DNA of 42,674 nt from Chryseobacterium sp. 39-10 (GTDB lineage: Bacteria; Bacteroidota; Bacteroidia; Flavobacteriales; Weeksellaceae), in the NCBI GenBank assembly GCA_001898255.1, contig MKTK01000029.1, positions 25,892 through 68,565 on the forward strand, in the 5' to 3' direction. The translations under genes were made by a program, and so were the position numbers. Shown here piece by piece: positions 16,448 to 25,247 of this stretch. The notes beneath the pieces were generated by a model that was not told the DNA's origin, did no database searches, and saw only the letters and a program-made list of their open reading frames with translations. Within the stretch, counting starts at the first letter, position 1, and each line of letters opens with the position of its first letter.

Positions 16448-18382
16448 TTATTCTTTTACAAATTTTATCTGTGCTTCCCCAATCTTGATCAGGTAAATAC
16501 CTTTGGTAAGTGCCGACGCATCAATTTTTTGCGTCCCAGTGTAGGTTCCTGTTTTCACCAACTGACCATCAATACTGAAAATTTCGTATGATTGCTTTCC
16601 TTTAATGCCTGAAATGTTCAGTTCATTTTTCACCGGATTTGGATAGATTTTGATGGCATCTTTCTGCTCATTGTTGACGGCCATAAGTGAAGTATCCTTG
16701 GTGACCGTAGAATTACGCTGTATGATTTGATATTCATAATTGAACTGGATACTGCTTACCGGAAAGTTAATTTGATTGGTAAAAACCTGATTATTGCTGT
16801 TGTGATCCAACTTGAGATAGGCAACCTGCCCTCCAGTACCATTGACCTTGATTGGAAGTGGCATTTCGAAGAAACTCACTGAAGAATGGCTTTGCGTTTG
16901 TGCTGCTTTGATGACTAAATTTTGGTCAGCAGTTTGGTTCCATCGAATTTGATAGGTGGGGTATCCCTGACCGTAGATCCAGTCATTAAAAAAATTGGTC
17001 AAATCAATTCCAGTGGACTGTAACAGTGAGTTTTTAAGATCTGTAGTAACCGCATAATTGTAAGCCAAATTGGGACGGTTGTGATACTCTTTCAGCGCAC
17101 TGTAAAATGCATCTTCACCCAAAACCCACTTCAGCATCCTTACAACATACCCTCCTTTGGAGTAGCTGAGGCGGCCGTTGAAAATGGTATTTACACTGGA
17201 GAGGCTTCCGTCGGAGACATATACGGATCCACTTGCAGAACCAGTGATGTAGTTCATTTCAGAAGCAAGATAATTCATAAACTGCGCATTGCTCATCAAC
17301 AGTTTTTCATTTGCCAAATGTTCACCGAAAGTCGCAAAACCTTCATTAAGCCAGATATCGTTCCATGCACCGCAGGTTACTTTATCGCCAAACCATTGAT
17401 GGGCGAGTTCATGGGCAATAATGCCTCTGCCCCAAGCACCCATAGACGACATGGTAGAGTGCTCCATTCCGCCACCCCAGCCAAATTCCATATGTCCGTA
17501 TTTTTCGTTTCTGTAAGGATAAGCACCAAAATATTCCTCAAAAACATTCATTACTTGTTTCGTCCAGTTGATGTTCGACATTGTGGTGCTATTGCTGGCG
17601 GTGGAAGGATACAGGTAATTCACAAAAGGAAATGGAGGATTTCCCATGGTATCGTTCAGCTTGGTATAATTGGTAATACCTAGTGCAATGAGATAGGCGG
17701 GAATGGGATAATTGGTTTGCCAAAATGTTAGCTTTCTGTTATTGGGCAATGCCGTTTCGGAAAACAGTTTACCATTGGCCGCCACGTTGTACTGGTTGGG
17801 CGTGGTAATTTTGAAATCCACTTTGTCAATTTTATCATTCATACTTTGCTTGGTGGGAAACCATTCCTGCGCTCCATAAGGTTCAGACAATGTGAACAAT
17901 GCAGGTACACCTCCTTGAGTTTGAACAGTAAATGCATCACCTGCACTTCCAACATTGCTGGGTATTCCTGAATATTTAATAGAAAGCGAATCTAGTGTTG
18001 CACTGGGAACCGCCGCCGGAAAATCAATTTTCAATTCTTTGCTGCTGAGTTGCGAAAAGGTCAGGTTACTTCCATGGTACTTCACCTCGGAAACCGTTAG
18101 TACATCGGAAAGATCAAAATAAATACTGCTGATACTTTGGTTAGGCACGAAATGATTAGTCACCGTACCACTCACAAATCGCTGGGAAGGATCCAAATCG
18201 AGTTCCAACCGCTGATATTTCAAATCATAATTGAGCGTATTGGGGTTCACGTTGTAATTGACCATTTTCTGGTATCGGTTCAACTCGTTCCGAATCATGC
18301 TTTTGCGTTCAGCTTCTTCATGACCTTGAGCTACCAAAGCATTAAAAACAACTGCCAAAGCAATCATGTAAAGTTTTTTCAT
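16448..18382 (-). CDS. secreted M1 family aminopeptidase with T9SS sorting domain
   Basis: 644 residues from the ATG at 18382 (MKKLYMIALAVVFNALVAQG, signal peptide); 14 more in-frame codons upstream overlap the preceding terminator. M1 gluzincin: substrate motif GGMEH near 303-307, zinc motif HELAHQWF at 324-331 with third ligand E347 in WLNEGFATFGEH. The last 75 residues form a T9SS type A sorting domain (IKIYPNPVKNELNISG). Probably exported and released or surface-anchored, trimming N-terminal residues of peptides made by secreted proteases such as those at 7-11.5 kb. Shorter than full-length M1 enzymes, lacking the large C-terminal helical domain. Confidence 0.92.
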   Translation of the reverse strand: MKKLYMIALAVVFNALVAQGHEEAERKSMIRNELNRYQKMVNYNVNPNTLNYDLKYQRLELDLDPSQRFVSGTVTNHFVPNQSISSIYFDLSDVLTVSEVKYHGSNLTFSQLSSKELKIDFPAAVPSATLDSLSIKYSGIPSNVGSAGDAFTVQTQGGVPALFTLSEPYGAQEWFPTKQSMNDKIDKVDFKITTPNQYNVAANGKLFSETALPNNRKLTFWQTNYPIPAYLIALGITNYTKLNDTMGNPPFPFVNYLYPSTASNSTTMSNINWTKQVMNVFEEYFGAYPYRNEKYGHMEFGWGGGMEHSTMSSMGAWGRGIIAHELAHQWFGDKVTCGAWNDIWLNEGFATFGEHLANEKLLMSNAQFMNYLASEMNYITGSASGSVYVSDGSLSSVNTIFNGRLSYSKGGYVVRMLKWVLGEDAFYSALKEYHNRPNLAYNYAVTTDLKNSLLQSTGIDLTNFFNDWIYGQGYPTYQIRWNQTADQNLVIKAAQTQSHSSVSFFEMPLPIKVNGTGGQVAYLKLDHNSNNQVFTNQINFPVSSIQFNYEYQIIQRNSTVTKDTSLMAVNNEQKDAIKIYPNPVKNELNISGIKGKQSYEIFSIDGQLVKTGTYTGTQKIDASALTKGIYLIKIGEAQIKFVKE

Positions 18383-18410
18383 TTGAATAATAATTTGGCA
18401 ATAAAGATAA

Positions 18411-18443
18411 AAAAAACCTTCCAATATAATTGAAAGGTTTTTT
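18411..18443 (-). terminator. terminator of dacB
   Basis: AAAAAACCTT pairs with AAGGTTTTTT, with an inner CAAT/ATTG stem across one mismatch and loop ATA. On the reverse strand it ends in six T. It lies 16 bases past the dacB stop. Confidence 0.85.
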
Positions 18444-18458
18444 GATAATAAAGTATTT

Positions 18459-19916
18459 TTAAAGATTTAATGCGGGATCAAGAATTTGTTCCATTCTTTT
18501 TTTCACCATATCCACAGAACCTGCATAATTATTGATAAGCAAAGAAAAAACCAAGGTTTTACCAGTTGTCGTTTTGAGATAACCGGCTAATGCTTTCACT
18601 TTATTGAGGGTTCCAGTTTTGGCAAAAATTTGTCCATAACCATTCCCAAAAAAGGATTTTTTAAGTGTACCTGTTTGACCGGCCACCGGAAGCGATTCCA
18701 GATAGGAATTATAAAACTTTTCATTCATTAAACCAGTGAGAAATTTCACCTGAGAAATGGGGGTCACCAGATTATTTCGGGACAATCCGCTACCATCCAT
18801 GTACGTTAAACCGTTGGTATCAAAACCAATTGATTTCAGATGTTCCACCACCACATTTCGGCCAGATTCCAATGTTTGATCTCCCTCTTTTTGAAAGCCC
18901 ACCATTCTTAATGTTGCTTCTGCAAGCGCATTATCACTGTGTTGATTGGTATAAAAAATAATCTCTGATAAGGTGGGCGAGCTATAATTTGTAATCAGCT
19001 CACGTTTTTCAGGATTGGCATCAGTGACTTTACTCACCACTTTGCCCATCACAGGGATGCCTCGCTTCACCATCGTTGCTCGCAATGTGTTGGCAAAAAA
19101 AGCCGGCACTTCGGGAAGCTTTGTGGTCAGGTAGCCCCCTTCAAATTTTTCCGCATACACCATTTGCTTGATGTATGGAGATATGTAATAATAATTTTTA
19201 CTCTCAACAAAAGGATTGGTTTGTTTGGCAATGAGCTTTTCGTTTTGCGGATTAATTTCACGCGTACTTCCTACTGGAAGGTAATACGAACCGTTTTCCA
19301 GCCACACTACGTTTGCCGGCAAAGTCTGCATTTTATTGGTTTTAAAAACGGCTGTTTGAAGCACAATATCACCGTTTACCCTCTTTATTCCTTTACCGCG
19401 CAATGCTTCAATAAAGTCGGATGCCAATGCCGAATAAGAAGTGGCTCCCGCTTTATTGGTGCCTAATGACGGGTCGCCACTGCCCACAATATAAAGGTTT
19501 CCATGCAGAATACCCGCTTCATCAATTGTTCCGGAATACTCCAACTGCGTCATCCAACGAAATTTTTCACCCAAAAGATGTACCGCTGTTTCCGTAGTGA
19601 GCAACTTAGTAGTAGAAGCCGGAATAAGAGGCGTATTTTCGTTATAGGAACTGACGATTTTCTTTGTTTTCGGATCGTACACCACAAATCCCCAATTGGC
19701 ATTTTTCAGCACAGGGTCATTCATCATGGAATTCAGATTAATGTCTACCAGTTCTTTTGCTGACAACAATTTCTCTGAAGGCGATTCTTTTATGGTACTG
19801 CTCGGTTGATTTTCGTAAGACTGTGGGTAACTGTGTGAAGTAAAAGTTCCTTGCGCAAATGCCACTGATGAAAGCGTAATAGCCGTTGACGCAAGTATAT
19901 TTTTGATGCTAATCAT
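18459..19916 (-). CDS. dacB: D-alanyl-D-alanine carboxypeptidase/endopeptidase (PBP4 type, S13)
   Basis: 485 residues with a signal peptide (MISIKNILASTAITLSSVAFAQ). Periplasmic class C penicillin-binding protein of peptidase family S13, which removes terminal D-Ala or cuts peptide cross-links in peptidoglycan. All three active-site motifs are present: SxxK at S101-K104 (PASTTK), SxN at S327-N329 (HSDNA), KTG at 433-435 (AKTGTLN). The long gap between the first two motifs is the extra domain typical of PBP4. Monocistronic: own promoter about 80 bases upstream and own terminator. Confidence 0.95.
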   Translation of the reverse strand: MISIKNILASTAITLSSVAFAQGTFTSHSYPQSYENQPSSTIKESPSEKLLSAKELVDINLNSMMNDPVLKNANWGFVVYDPKTKKIVSSYNENTPLIPASTTKLLTTETAVHLLGEKFRWMTQLEYSGTIDEAGILHGNLYIVGSGDPSLGTNKAGATSYSALASDFIEALRGKGIKRVNGDIVLQTAVFKTNKMQTLPANVVWLENGSYYLPVGSTREINPQNEKLIAKQTNPFVESKNYYYISPYIKQMVYAEKFEGGYLTTKLPEVPAFFANTLRATMVKRGIPVMGKVVSKVTDANPEKRELITNYSSPTLSEIIFYTNQHSDNALAEATLRMVGFQKEGDQTLESGRNVVVEHLKSIGFDTNGLTYMDGSGLSRNNLVTPISQVKFLTGLMNEKFYNSYLESLPVAGQTGTLKKSFFGNGYGQIFAKTGTLNKVKALAGYLKTTTGKTLVFSLLINNYAGSVDMVKKRMEQILDPALNL

Positions 19917-19996
19917 TTAATTTTATTTATTTGATTATCGTTCAAGATTGAAATTAATTTGAAGAAATGCAAACTGCAAGCATCTTTTTCAACGGT

Positions 19997-20025
19997 CAAA
20001 AGTAAAAATTATTGTTGAATCCCAA
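19997..20025 (-). promoter_or_regulatory. promoter for dacB
   Basis: On the reverse strand TTG (20025-20023), 18 bases, then TACTTTTG (20004-19997), matching TTG-N18-TAnnTTTG. It lies 80 bases before the ATG, so the transcript would have a leader of about 75 bases. The rest of the 152-base gap is AT-rich without other recognisable elements. Confidence 0.6.
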
Positions 20026-20068
20026 TAAGTTACCCCTAATAAAATGCTGTAAAAATTGTTAAAAAAAG

Positions 20069-22513
20069 TTAAAAATCAACAAAAATCATCTTTTTGACCG
20101 ACTGGTAGCCAACCACTTCATCAAATTCATCCAAACTTTCCAAAACGAGTTTTTTAAATGTTGCATAATTTTTTCCACGCGGCAATTTCAGTAAAATTTG
20201 ATACTGATATAAAAGATTGAGTTTGCCGATAGGCGACTTCTCAGGCCCCAACACACATTCTTCCGGCAGGTATTTCCGTAATACCGAACCCATAAATTGC
20301 GATGCGCGGTTCACTTTATCTTCGCGGCGATGCTTCAACTCAATCAAAACCAGCTTAACATAAGGCGGATAATGAAACTTTTTTCGTTCTTCCAGAAAAT
20401 GTTGGTAAATTTTCTGGGTATCATTGTTCTTAATAAGCTCAAAAACAGGATGATAAGGATGATAAGTTTGAATCAGCACCTTTCCTTCCCCAGAAATTCT
20501 TCCGGCTCTTCCCGAAACCTGCGTAATCAGCTGATAGGCGCGTTCTTCTGCCCGAAAATCCTGTACATAAAGTAAAGAATCGGCTTTAGGAATGGCCACC
20601 AATTCTATATTATCGAAATCCAATCCTTTTGAAATCATCTGGGTTCCCACTAAAATTTCGGTTTCTCCTTCTTCAATTTTCTCATACAATTTTTCGTAGG
20701 CAAACTTCTTCCGCATAGAATCCACATCCATCCGATCAACTTCTGCATCCGGAAAAATTTTCGAAATCTCTTCATGAATCTGCTCAACACCTACACCTCT
20801 GGTATTCAGCTTCTCGGAATGGCATTTGGGACAAAACTTCGGTTTCGCCGCCTTTTGTCCGCAGTAGTGGCATTTCATTTCGTTGCTGAATTTGTGGTAG
20901 GTCATCACCACATCGCAATTGGAACAGTAATTCACATAGCCGCAACTTTCGCACTCTACCACATTGGCGTAGCCACGGCGATTGTGCAGAATCATGGTTT
21001 GTTTTTTCCGGTCAATTTCCTGAGAAATTTCAGCAATCAACTGCAACGAAAAATCACCCACTGTTTTCTTGGAATCCTGCGCTTCCTTAAAATTAATCAA
21101 TTGAAAACCTGGTAGTTTAACATTTCCGAACCTTTCTCCCAAAAAAACATACCTCAATTTATCCTGTTGCGCCAAATAATAAGACTCTACCGACGGGGTT
21201 GCCGAACCTAAAATGACTCGTGCACCATACATTTGCGCCAACATTTGCGCTGCATCTTTTGCATTAAAATAGGGTGATATTTCTCGTGGCCGGTACATGG
21301 AATCGTGCTCTTCGTCCACCACCATAAGACCCAAATTTTGGTAAGGTAAAAACAACGCATTCCTGGTTCCGATGAGGATATTCAGTTCATTGTTGCGTAC
21401 TTTTCGCCACACCTCTACCCTTTCAAAATCGGTAAGTTTCTGATGATAAAACCCAAGCTTTTTACCATACTTTTTTTCTAACCGATGTACAATTTGTTTG
21501 GTTAATGAAATTTCCGGAAGCAAAAACAAAACATTTTTTCCTTGGGCGATGGTTTCTTCAATTTTTTCTAAATAAATATGGGTTTTTCCTGACGATGTTA
21601 CCCCATGAAGCAGCACATTGCGGTCTTCTGCAAAAGCGGCATCTATCTCATTTTTTGCTACGAGCTGCACGGCACTTAGTTGTTCGATTTGCTCAGTTTC
21701 CCCATCAAACGCTTCAAGACGGTCTTTCTCTAAGAAATATTCCTGAACAAGATTTTTTTCCAGCAACGATTTGATCTGGGAATGTGCAAAATTTCCCTCA
21801 TCAAAAATTTCAGATTTCCGAACGGGCTTGTCTGGGTTTTCAGTTTGCTTTTCCAGAATCATCAAAAAAAGTTCCTGCTGTTTGGGCGACCGTTTCAGTT
21901 CCAGAAGAATTTCCGGCAGATTGCGCTGCAGCACGCTTTCCTGAATCCTGAGAAAAGCGACTTCTTTTGCTTTGTATTTTTCTGCTACTTTTTCATCAAT
22001 CTCAATGTATTGCAAATCAATTAAAGCACTAATGGTTTTCATGATTTCCTTCTTGGGAATAAACGCCTCAATCTCTGTAAGATTAATAGTTTGCCTTACT
22101 TCCAATGCCTGAATGAGATACATTTCGTTTACATCAAGGTTCTGAAAATCGACCGTTACATTGGGTTTCAGTTTGAGGAAAGTTTCGCTTTCTAGTTTTA
22201 AAGAAGAAGGAAAAGCAAACCGATAAATTTCGCCAATATTGCAGATGTAATAGCCGGAAAGCCAATTCCAGAAACGAATTTGCTCGTTGGGCAAAATAGG
22301 TTGTTCATCCAGAATGCTGATGATTTCTTTGGCAGCAAAGGATTCGGGCTCATCATTATGCAGTTCTTCCACAATACCCGTATAAATTTTCTTGCCGCGA
22401 AACGGAACCAAAACGCGCATTCCGACCTCAATTTTGTACTGAAGTTCGGTGGGAATCTTATAGGTAAAAGTCCCCTTAAGATTGAGCGGAAGAATGATTT
22501 GTGCAAAACTCAA
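20069..22513 (-). CDS. priA: primosomal protein N' (replication restart helicase PriA)
   Basis: 814 residues. Superfamily 2 DNA helicase that loads the replisome at stalled forks. An N-terminal DNA-binding domain (1-200) is followed by Walker A GVTSSGKT at 304-311, DEEH box at 400-403, and a zinc-binding region with paired Cys (CESCGYVNYCSNC, CHYCGQKAAKPKFCPKC), then helicase C-terminal motifs (GTQMISKGLDF, QVSGRAGR). The start appears to be TTG: the reading SFAQIILPLNLKGTFTY matches family N-termini, and a stop codon lies seven codons upstream with no ATG between. No terminator is obvious downstream. Confidence 0.96.
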   Translation of the reverse strand: MSFAQIILPLNLKGTFTYKIPTELQYKIEVGMRVLVPFRGKKIYTGIVEELHNDEPESFAAKEIISILDEQPILPNEQIRFWNWLSGYYICNIGEIYRFAFPSSLKLESETFLKLKPNVTVDFQNLDVNEMYLIQALEVRQTINLTEIEAFIPKKEIMKTISALIDLQYIEIDEKVAEKYKAKEVAFLRIQESVLQRNLPEILLELKRSPKQQELFLMILEKQTENPDKPVRKSEIFDEGNFAHSQIKSLLEKNLVQEYFLEKDRLEAFDGETEQIEQLSAVQLVAKNEIDAAFAEDRNVLLHGVTSSGKTHIYLEKIEETIAQGKNVLFLLPEISLTKQIVHRLEKKYGKKLGFYHQKLTDFERVEVWRKVRNNELNILIGTRNALFLPYQNLGLMVVDEEHDSMYRPREISPYFNAKDAAQMLAQMYGARVILGSATPSVESYYLAQQDKLRYVFLGERFGNVKLPGFQLINFKEAQDSKKTVGDFSLQLIAEISQEIDRKKQTMILHNRRGYANVVECESCGYVNYCSNCDVVMTYHKFSNEMKCHYCGQKAAKPKFCPKCHSEKLNTRGVGVEQIHEEISKIFPDAEVDRMDVDSMRKKFAYEKLYEKIEEGETEILVGTQMISKGLDFDNIELVAIPKADSLLYVQDFRAEERAYQLITQVSGRAGRISGEGKVLIQTYHPYHPVFELIKNNDTQKIYQHFLEERKKFHYPPYVKLVLIELKHRREDKVNRASQFMGSVLRKYLPEECVLGPEKSPIGKLNLLYQYQILLKLPRGKNYATFKKLVLESLDEFDEVVGYQSVKKMIFVDF

Positions 22514-22603
22514 TGGTTGTCTGAAATGCTTTTATGCAGGAAAATTATGCGCATTACCCTACAAAATTAAGGAATATATTGATGGTAAGCTTCATCAGAA
22601 AAC

Positions 22604-22625
22604 TAGGGTTTCTTTTTAATCCCTA
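22604..22625 (-). terminator. probable terminator of proline dehydrogenase gene
   Basis: TAGGG pairs with CCCTA, extended by TT/AA over a mismatch, loop of six, followed on the reverse strand by only four T. It lies 36 bases past the stop at 22661; modest strength. Confidence 0.5.
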
Positions 22626-22660
22626 AAATGTAGAAGTCGTGATTAACCAAAACGATCGCT

Positions 22661-23830
22661 TTATCCGTTTTTTCTGCGCTGAAGCTCCTTAGCAATAAGG
22701 CCCAGTTCGCGCCCCGTTTGTCCCGCAACCGAAGTGTTTTCCTGTGCTCTTCTCGTTAGGTAAGGCACTACATCTTTCACAGGGCCATAAGGTAAATATT
22801 TGGATGCATTGTATTTTTTTTCACCCAGAAAGTAAGTAATATTATCACTCATGCCGTAAAGCTGACCGAAAAAGATCTGCGAATGATCGTTCTCAAGATT
22901 TTTTTCACGCATTTTGTCCATTACCAGTTCTACCGATTTTTCATTGTGAGAACCAAAGTAGCCGGAAACTTTATCAAGATGATTGATTACAAAATCGATG
23001 GCAGCGTTGTAATTATCGTCCGTGGCCTGTTTGTTGGGTTGTATAGGATCGGGATAATTCATTGCAGCAGCCCGTTCTCTCTCTTTTTCCATGTAAGCGC
23101 CTCGCACAAATTTATAGCCCAACACATATCCTTTTTCTCGGGCACGCTGCAGATCCTGCTGTAAATACTCGAGGCGGCCGGTTCTGTACATTTGCACTGT
23201 GTTCCAAACAATCGCCTTTTCCCGGTTATACTTTTCCATCATGGAGTTTACCAAATCATCGACTGCACTTTGCATCCAGGTTTCTTCAGCATCAATCATC
23301 ACCACCACATTTCTTTCGAAAGCAAGTTTGCACACTTCGTCGTAACGATGGATCACCTTCTCCCATTCTGCTTTTTCGCTTCCTGTGAGTTCCTTACCTC
23401 TTTGCACTTCCGTGTAGAGATCAAGCCGCCCAAAACCAGTGGGTTTAAAAACCACAAACGGAATCGCCGGATTCCCCTCAGCAAATTTGATGTTTTGCTT
23501 AATTTCTTCAAAAGTATGATCAAAGGTTTTCTCTTCTTCTTTTCCTTCAATGGCATAATCGAAAATACTCCCAATGTGATGTTTGAAAAGCATCTTCACC
23601 ACTTGCATGCTTTTTTCTCGATCTTCACCTCCCACAAACTGCTCAAACAAAGTTTGGCGCACTACATCGGTAACGAAGGGAAAATTATGCTTCACTGTAA
23701 AGTTCAGTAAGCCGATTCCTACGTTGGTGAGGGCAGGATTTTCGATGGTTTTAAACATCCAGTACGCTTTTTTTAGTTGCGCGGTTGACTTGTCCTGAAA
23801 AGCGATTTTAGTATCGTTGAATATCGACAT
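22661..23830 (-). CDS. proline dehydrogenase
   Basis: 389 residues from the ATG at 23830 (MSIFNDTKIAFQDKS); the frame is open 8 codons further but that part overlaps the promoter box. FAD-dependent enzyme oxidising proline to pyrroline-5-carboxylate. Family segments include DAEETWMQSAVDDLV, GYKFVRGAYMEKERERA (substrate-binding Arg region), GSHNEKSVELVM, FGQLYGMSDNITYFL and PYGPVKDVVPYLTRRAQEN near the end. It is the monofunctional form, without the P5C dehydrogenase part found in bifunctional PutA. Divergent from aroB with promoters back to back. Confidence 0.93.
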   Translation of the reverse strand: MSIFNDTKIAFQDKSTAQLKKAYWMFKTIENPALTNVGIGLLNFTVKHNFPFVTDVVRQTLFEQFVGGEDREKSMQVVKMLFKHHIGSIFDYAIEGKEEEKTFDHTFEEIKQNIKFAEGNPAIPFVVFKPTGFGRLDLYTEVQRGKELTGSEKAEWEKVIHRYDEVCKLAFERNVVVMIDAEETWMQSAVDDLVNSMMEKYNREKAIVWNTVQMYRTGRLEYLQQDLQRAREKGYVLGYKFVRGAYMEKERERAAAMNYPDPIQPNKQATDDNYNAAIDFVINHLDKVSGYFGSHNEKSVELVMDKMREKNLENDHSQIFFGQLYGMSDNITYFLGEKKYNASKYLPYGPVKDVVPYLTRRAQENTSVAGQTGRELGLIAKELQRRKNG

Positions 23831-23851
23831 GCTGATGAAATTAAGCTGCAA

Positions 23852-23859
23852 CAAATTTA
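23852..23859 (-). promoter_or_regulatory. -7 promoter box for proline dehydrogenase
   Basis: The reverse strand reads TAAATTTG, an exact TAnnTTTG, 21 bases before the ATG at 23830. The upstream element would be TTTC at 20 bases, a partial match. Confidence 0.55.
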
Positions 23860-23874
23860 ATAATACTCACCGAC

Positions 23875-23904
23875 TTGATGAAACTAAATTAAAGTTTAAT
23901 TTTG
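23875..23904 (+). promoter_or_regulatory. promoter for aroB
   Basis: TTG (23875-23877), exactly 19 bases, then TAATTTTG (23897-23904): a full TTG-N19-TAnnTTTG promoter, 16 bases before the ATG. It is interleaved with the divergent proline dehydrogenase promoter. Confidence 0.7.
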
Positions 23905-23920
23905 TGGTAAATTTTACAAC

Positions 23921-24961
23921 ATGATTTCGTTTTTGGACAAGGATTTTTCACAACTCAACCATTTTTTGAATACCGCAAAACCTTCAAAACTCCTGATCCT
24001 GGTCGATGAAAATACCCATGAACATTGCCTACCCCTATTCCTGGGAAATATGGAAACCGATATCCCCTTTGAAATCATTGAAATAGAACCAGGTGAAGAA
24101 TTAAAAAACATCGCAACGGCAACGCAACTTTGGGAGATTCTGTCAGAATTTGAAACCGACCGAAAAGCACTGATGATCAATTTGGGAGGCGGCGTCATCA
24201 CCGATTTGGGAGGATTTGTGAGCTCTACGTATAAAAGAGGAATTCGCTTCGTCAATGTACCTACTACCCTTTTGGCCATGGTAGATGCTTCTATTGGCGG
24301 AAAAACAGGAATTGACCATCAGTTTTTGAAAAATATTGTCGGTACATTTGCCCATGCAGAAAAGGTTTTGGTCAGTACTGATTTCCTGAAGACACTTCCT
24401 TTTGAAGAATTGAGAAGTGGCTTTGCTGAAATGCTGAAACACGGATTAATTGCCGACGAGAAGCACTGGAACGACCTCATTTCAATAGACGATTTAACCG
24501 CTGATCACATTGCACCATACATTGAGCAGTCGATGAAGATTAAGGAAAATGTTGTTGAAAAAGATTTTAAGGAGCAAAATGTACGAAAGACCCTCAATTT
24601 CGGCCACACCATTGGTCATGCTTTCGAAAGCTTATTTCTGGAAAACAATGCGCCGGTACTGCATGGCGAAGCAGTTGCTGCCGGAATGATCTGCGAAACC
24701 TATCTTTCCCTTACCGAAGGTTTAGTAGCGGAGAAAACTGCGCAAACTGTTATTAAAAATATTCAGCGGTTTTTTCCTCATCTTTCAGTAGATCATTTTA
24801 AGGCAGAAGATATTCTCGCATTAATTTTTAATGATAAAAAAAACACACACGGACAGCTTAATTTTTCTCTAATTACCAATATAGGAAGTTGCACTTTCGA
24901 TCATCCAATCGCGGCAGAAAGCATTGTTTCGGCTTTGGAATTTTATAAAAAGTTAAAATAA
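23921..24961 (+). CDS. aroB: 3-dehydroquinate synthase
   Basis: 346 residues, family length. NAD- and metal-dependent enzyme converting DAHP to 3-dehydroquinate, step 2 of the shikimate pathway. NAD-binding segment GGGVITDLGG (89-98), VDASIGGKTG (121-130), and the metal ligands E170 (GFAEMLKHGLI), H229/H233 (LNFGHTIGHAFE) and H248 (LHGEAVAAGM). No other aromatic synthesis gene is nearby. No clear terminator follows; the next 286 bases belong to the leader of the beta-barrel gene. Confidence 0.97.
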   Translation: MISFLDKDFSQLNHFLNTAKPSKLLILVDENTHEHCLPLFLGNMETDIPFEIIEIEPGEELKNIATATQLWEILSEFETDRKALMINLGGGVITDLGGFVSSTYKRGIRFVNVPTTLLAMVDASIGGKTGIDHQFLKNIVGTFAHAEKVLVSTDFLKTLPFEELRSGFAEMLKHGLIADEKHWNDLISIDDLTADHIAPYIEQSMKIKENVVEKDFKEQNVRKTLNFGHTIGHAFESLFLENNAPVLHGEAVAAGMICETYLSLTEGLVAEKTAQTVIKNIQRFFPHLSVDHFKAEDILALIFNDKKNTHGQLNFSLITNIGSCTFDHPIAAESIVSALEFYKKLK

Positions 24962-25103
24962 TTTCTATTGTTAATGGGGCACCAGTGATTTTAAACAAGG
25001 AATAACACCACAACTGCGTTTAAATATTATTCATTGATAATCAATAAATTACATTCAGTATTTATTAAACCCCCGTTTAAATTTTTTTGTTAAAACTATT
25101 TTT

Positions 25104-25119
25104 TGGCACACGGTTTGTC
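25104..25119 (+). promoter_or_regulatory. sigma-54-like promoter
   Basis: The sequence TGGCACACGGTTTGTC matches the -24/-12 pattern TGGCAC-N5-TTGCW except that the C of the -12 GC is T. The distance from GG to the -12 position is the required one. Predicted start near 25130, giving a leader of about 118 bases to the ATG at 25248. No exact TAnnTTTG box was found in the 286-base gap. The rest of the gap (24962-25103) is AT-rich with no other feature I can support. Confidence 0.45.
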
Positions 25120-25247
25120 TTAAAGCACCCGTAAAACAAGATTAAAAAAACATTGGTAAGCCAAAGCATTGAAGATGAACATCCATCATTTTTAAGTTGC
25201 AGTAAAATTATCAATGTTGCAAAAAATTAAACAAAAAATTTAAAATT

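Noticed and set aside
17081..17683. Open frame of 200 codons on the plus strand
   Set aside because: Antisense to the M1 aminopeptidase catalytic region; no promoter, no family-like sequence.
25175..25195. Tiny open frame (MNIHHF) in the leader of the beta-barrel gene
   Set aside because: Six codons without ribosome-binding context; too short to separate from chance.
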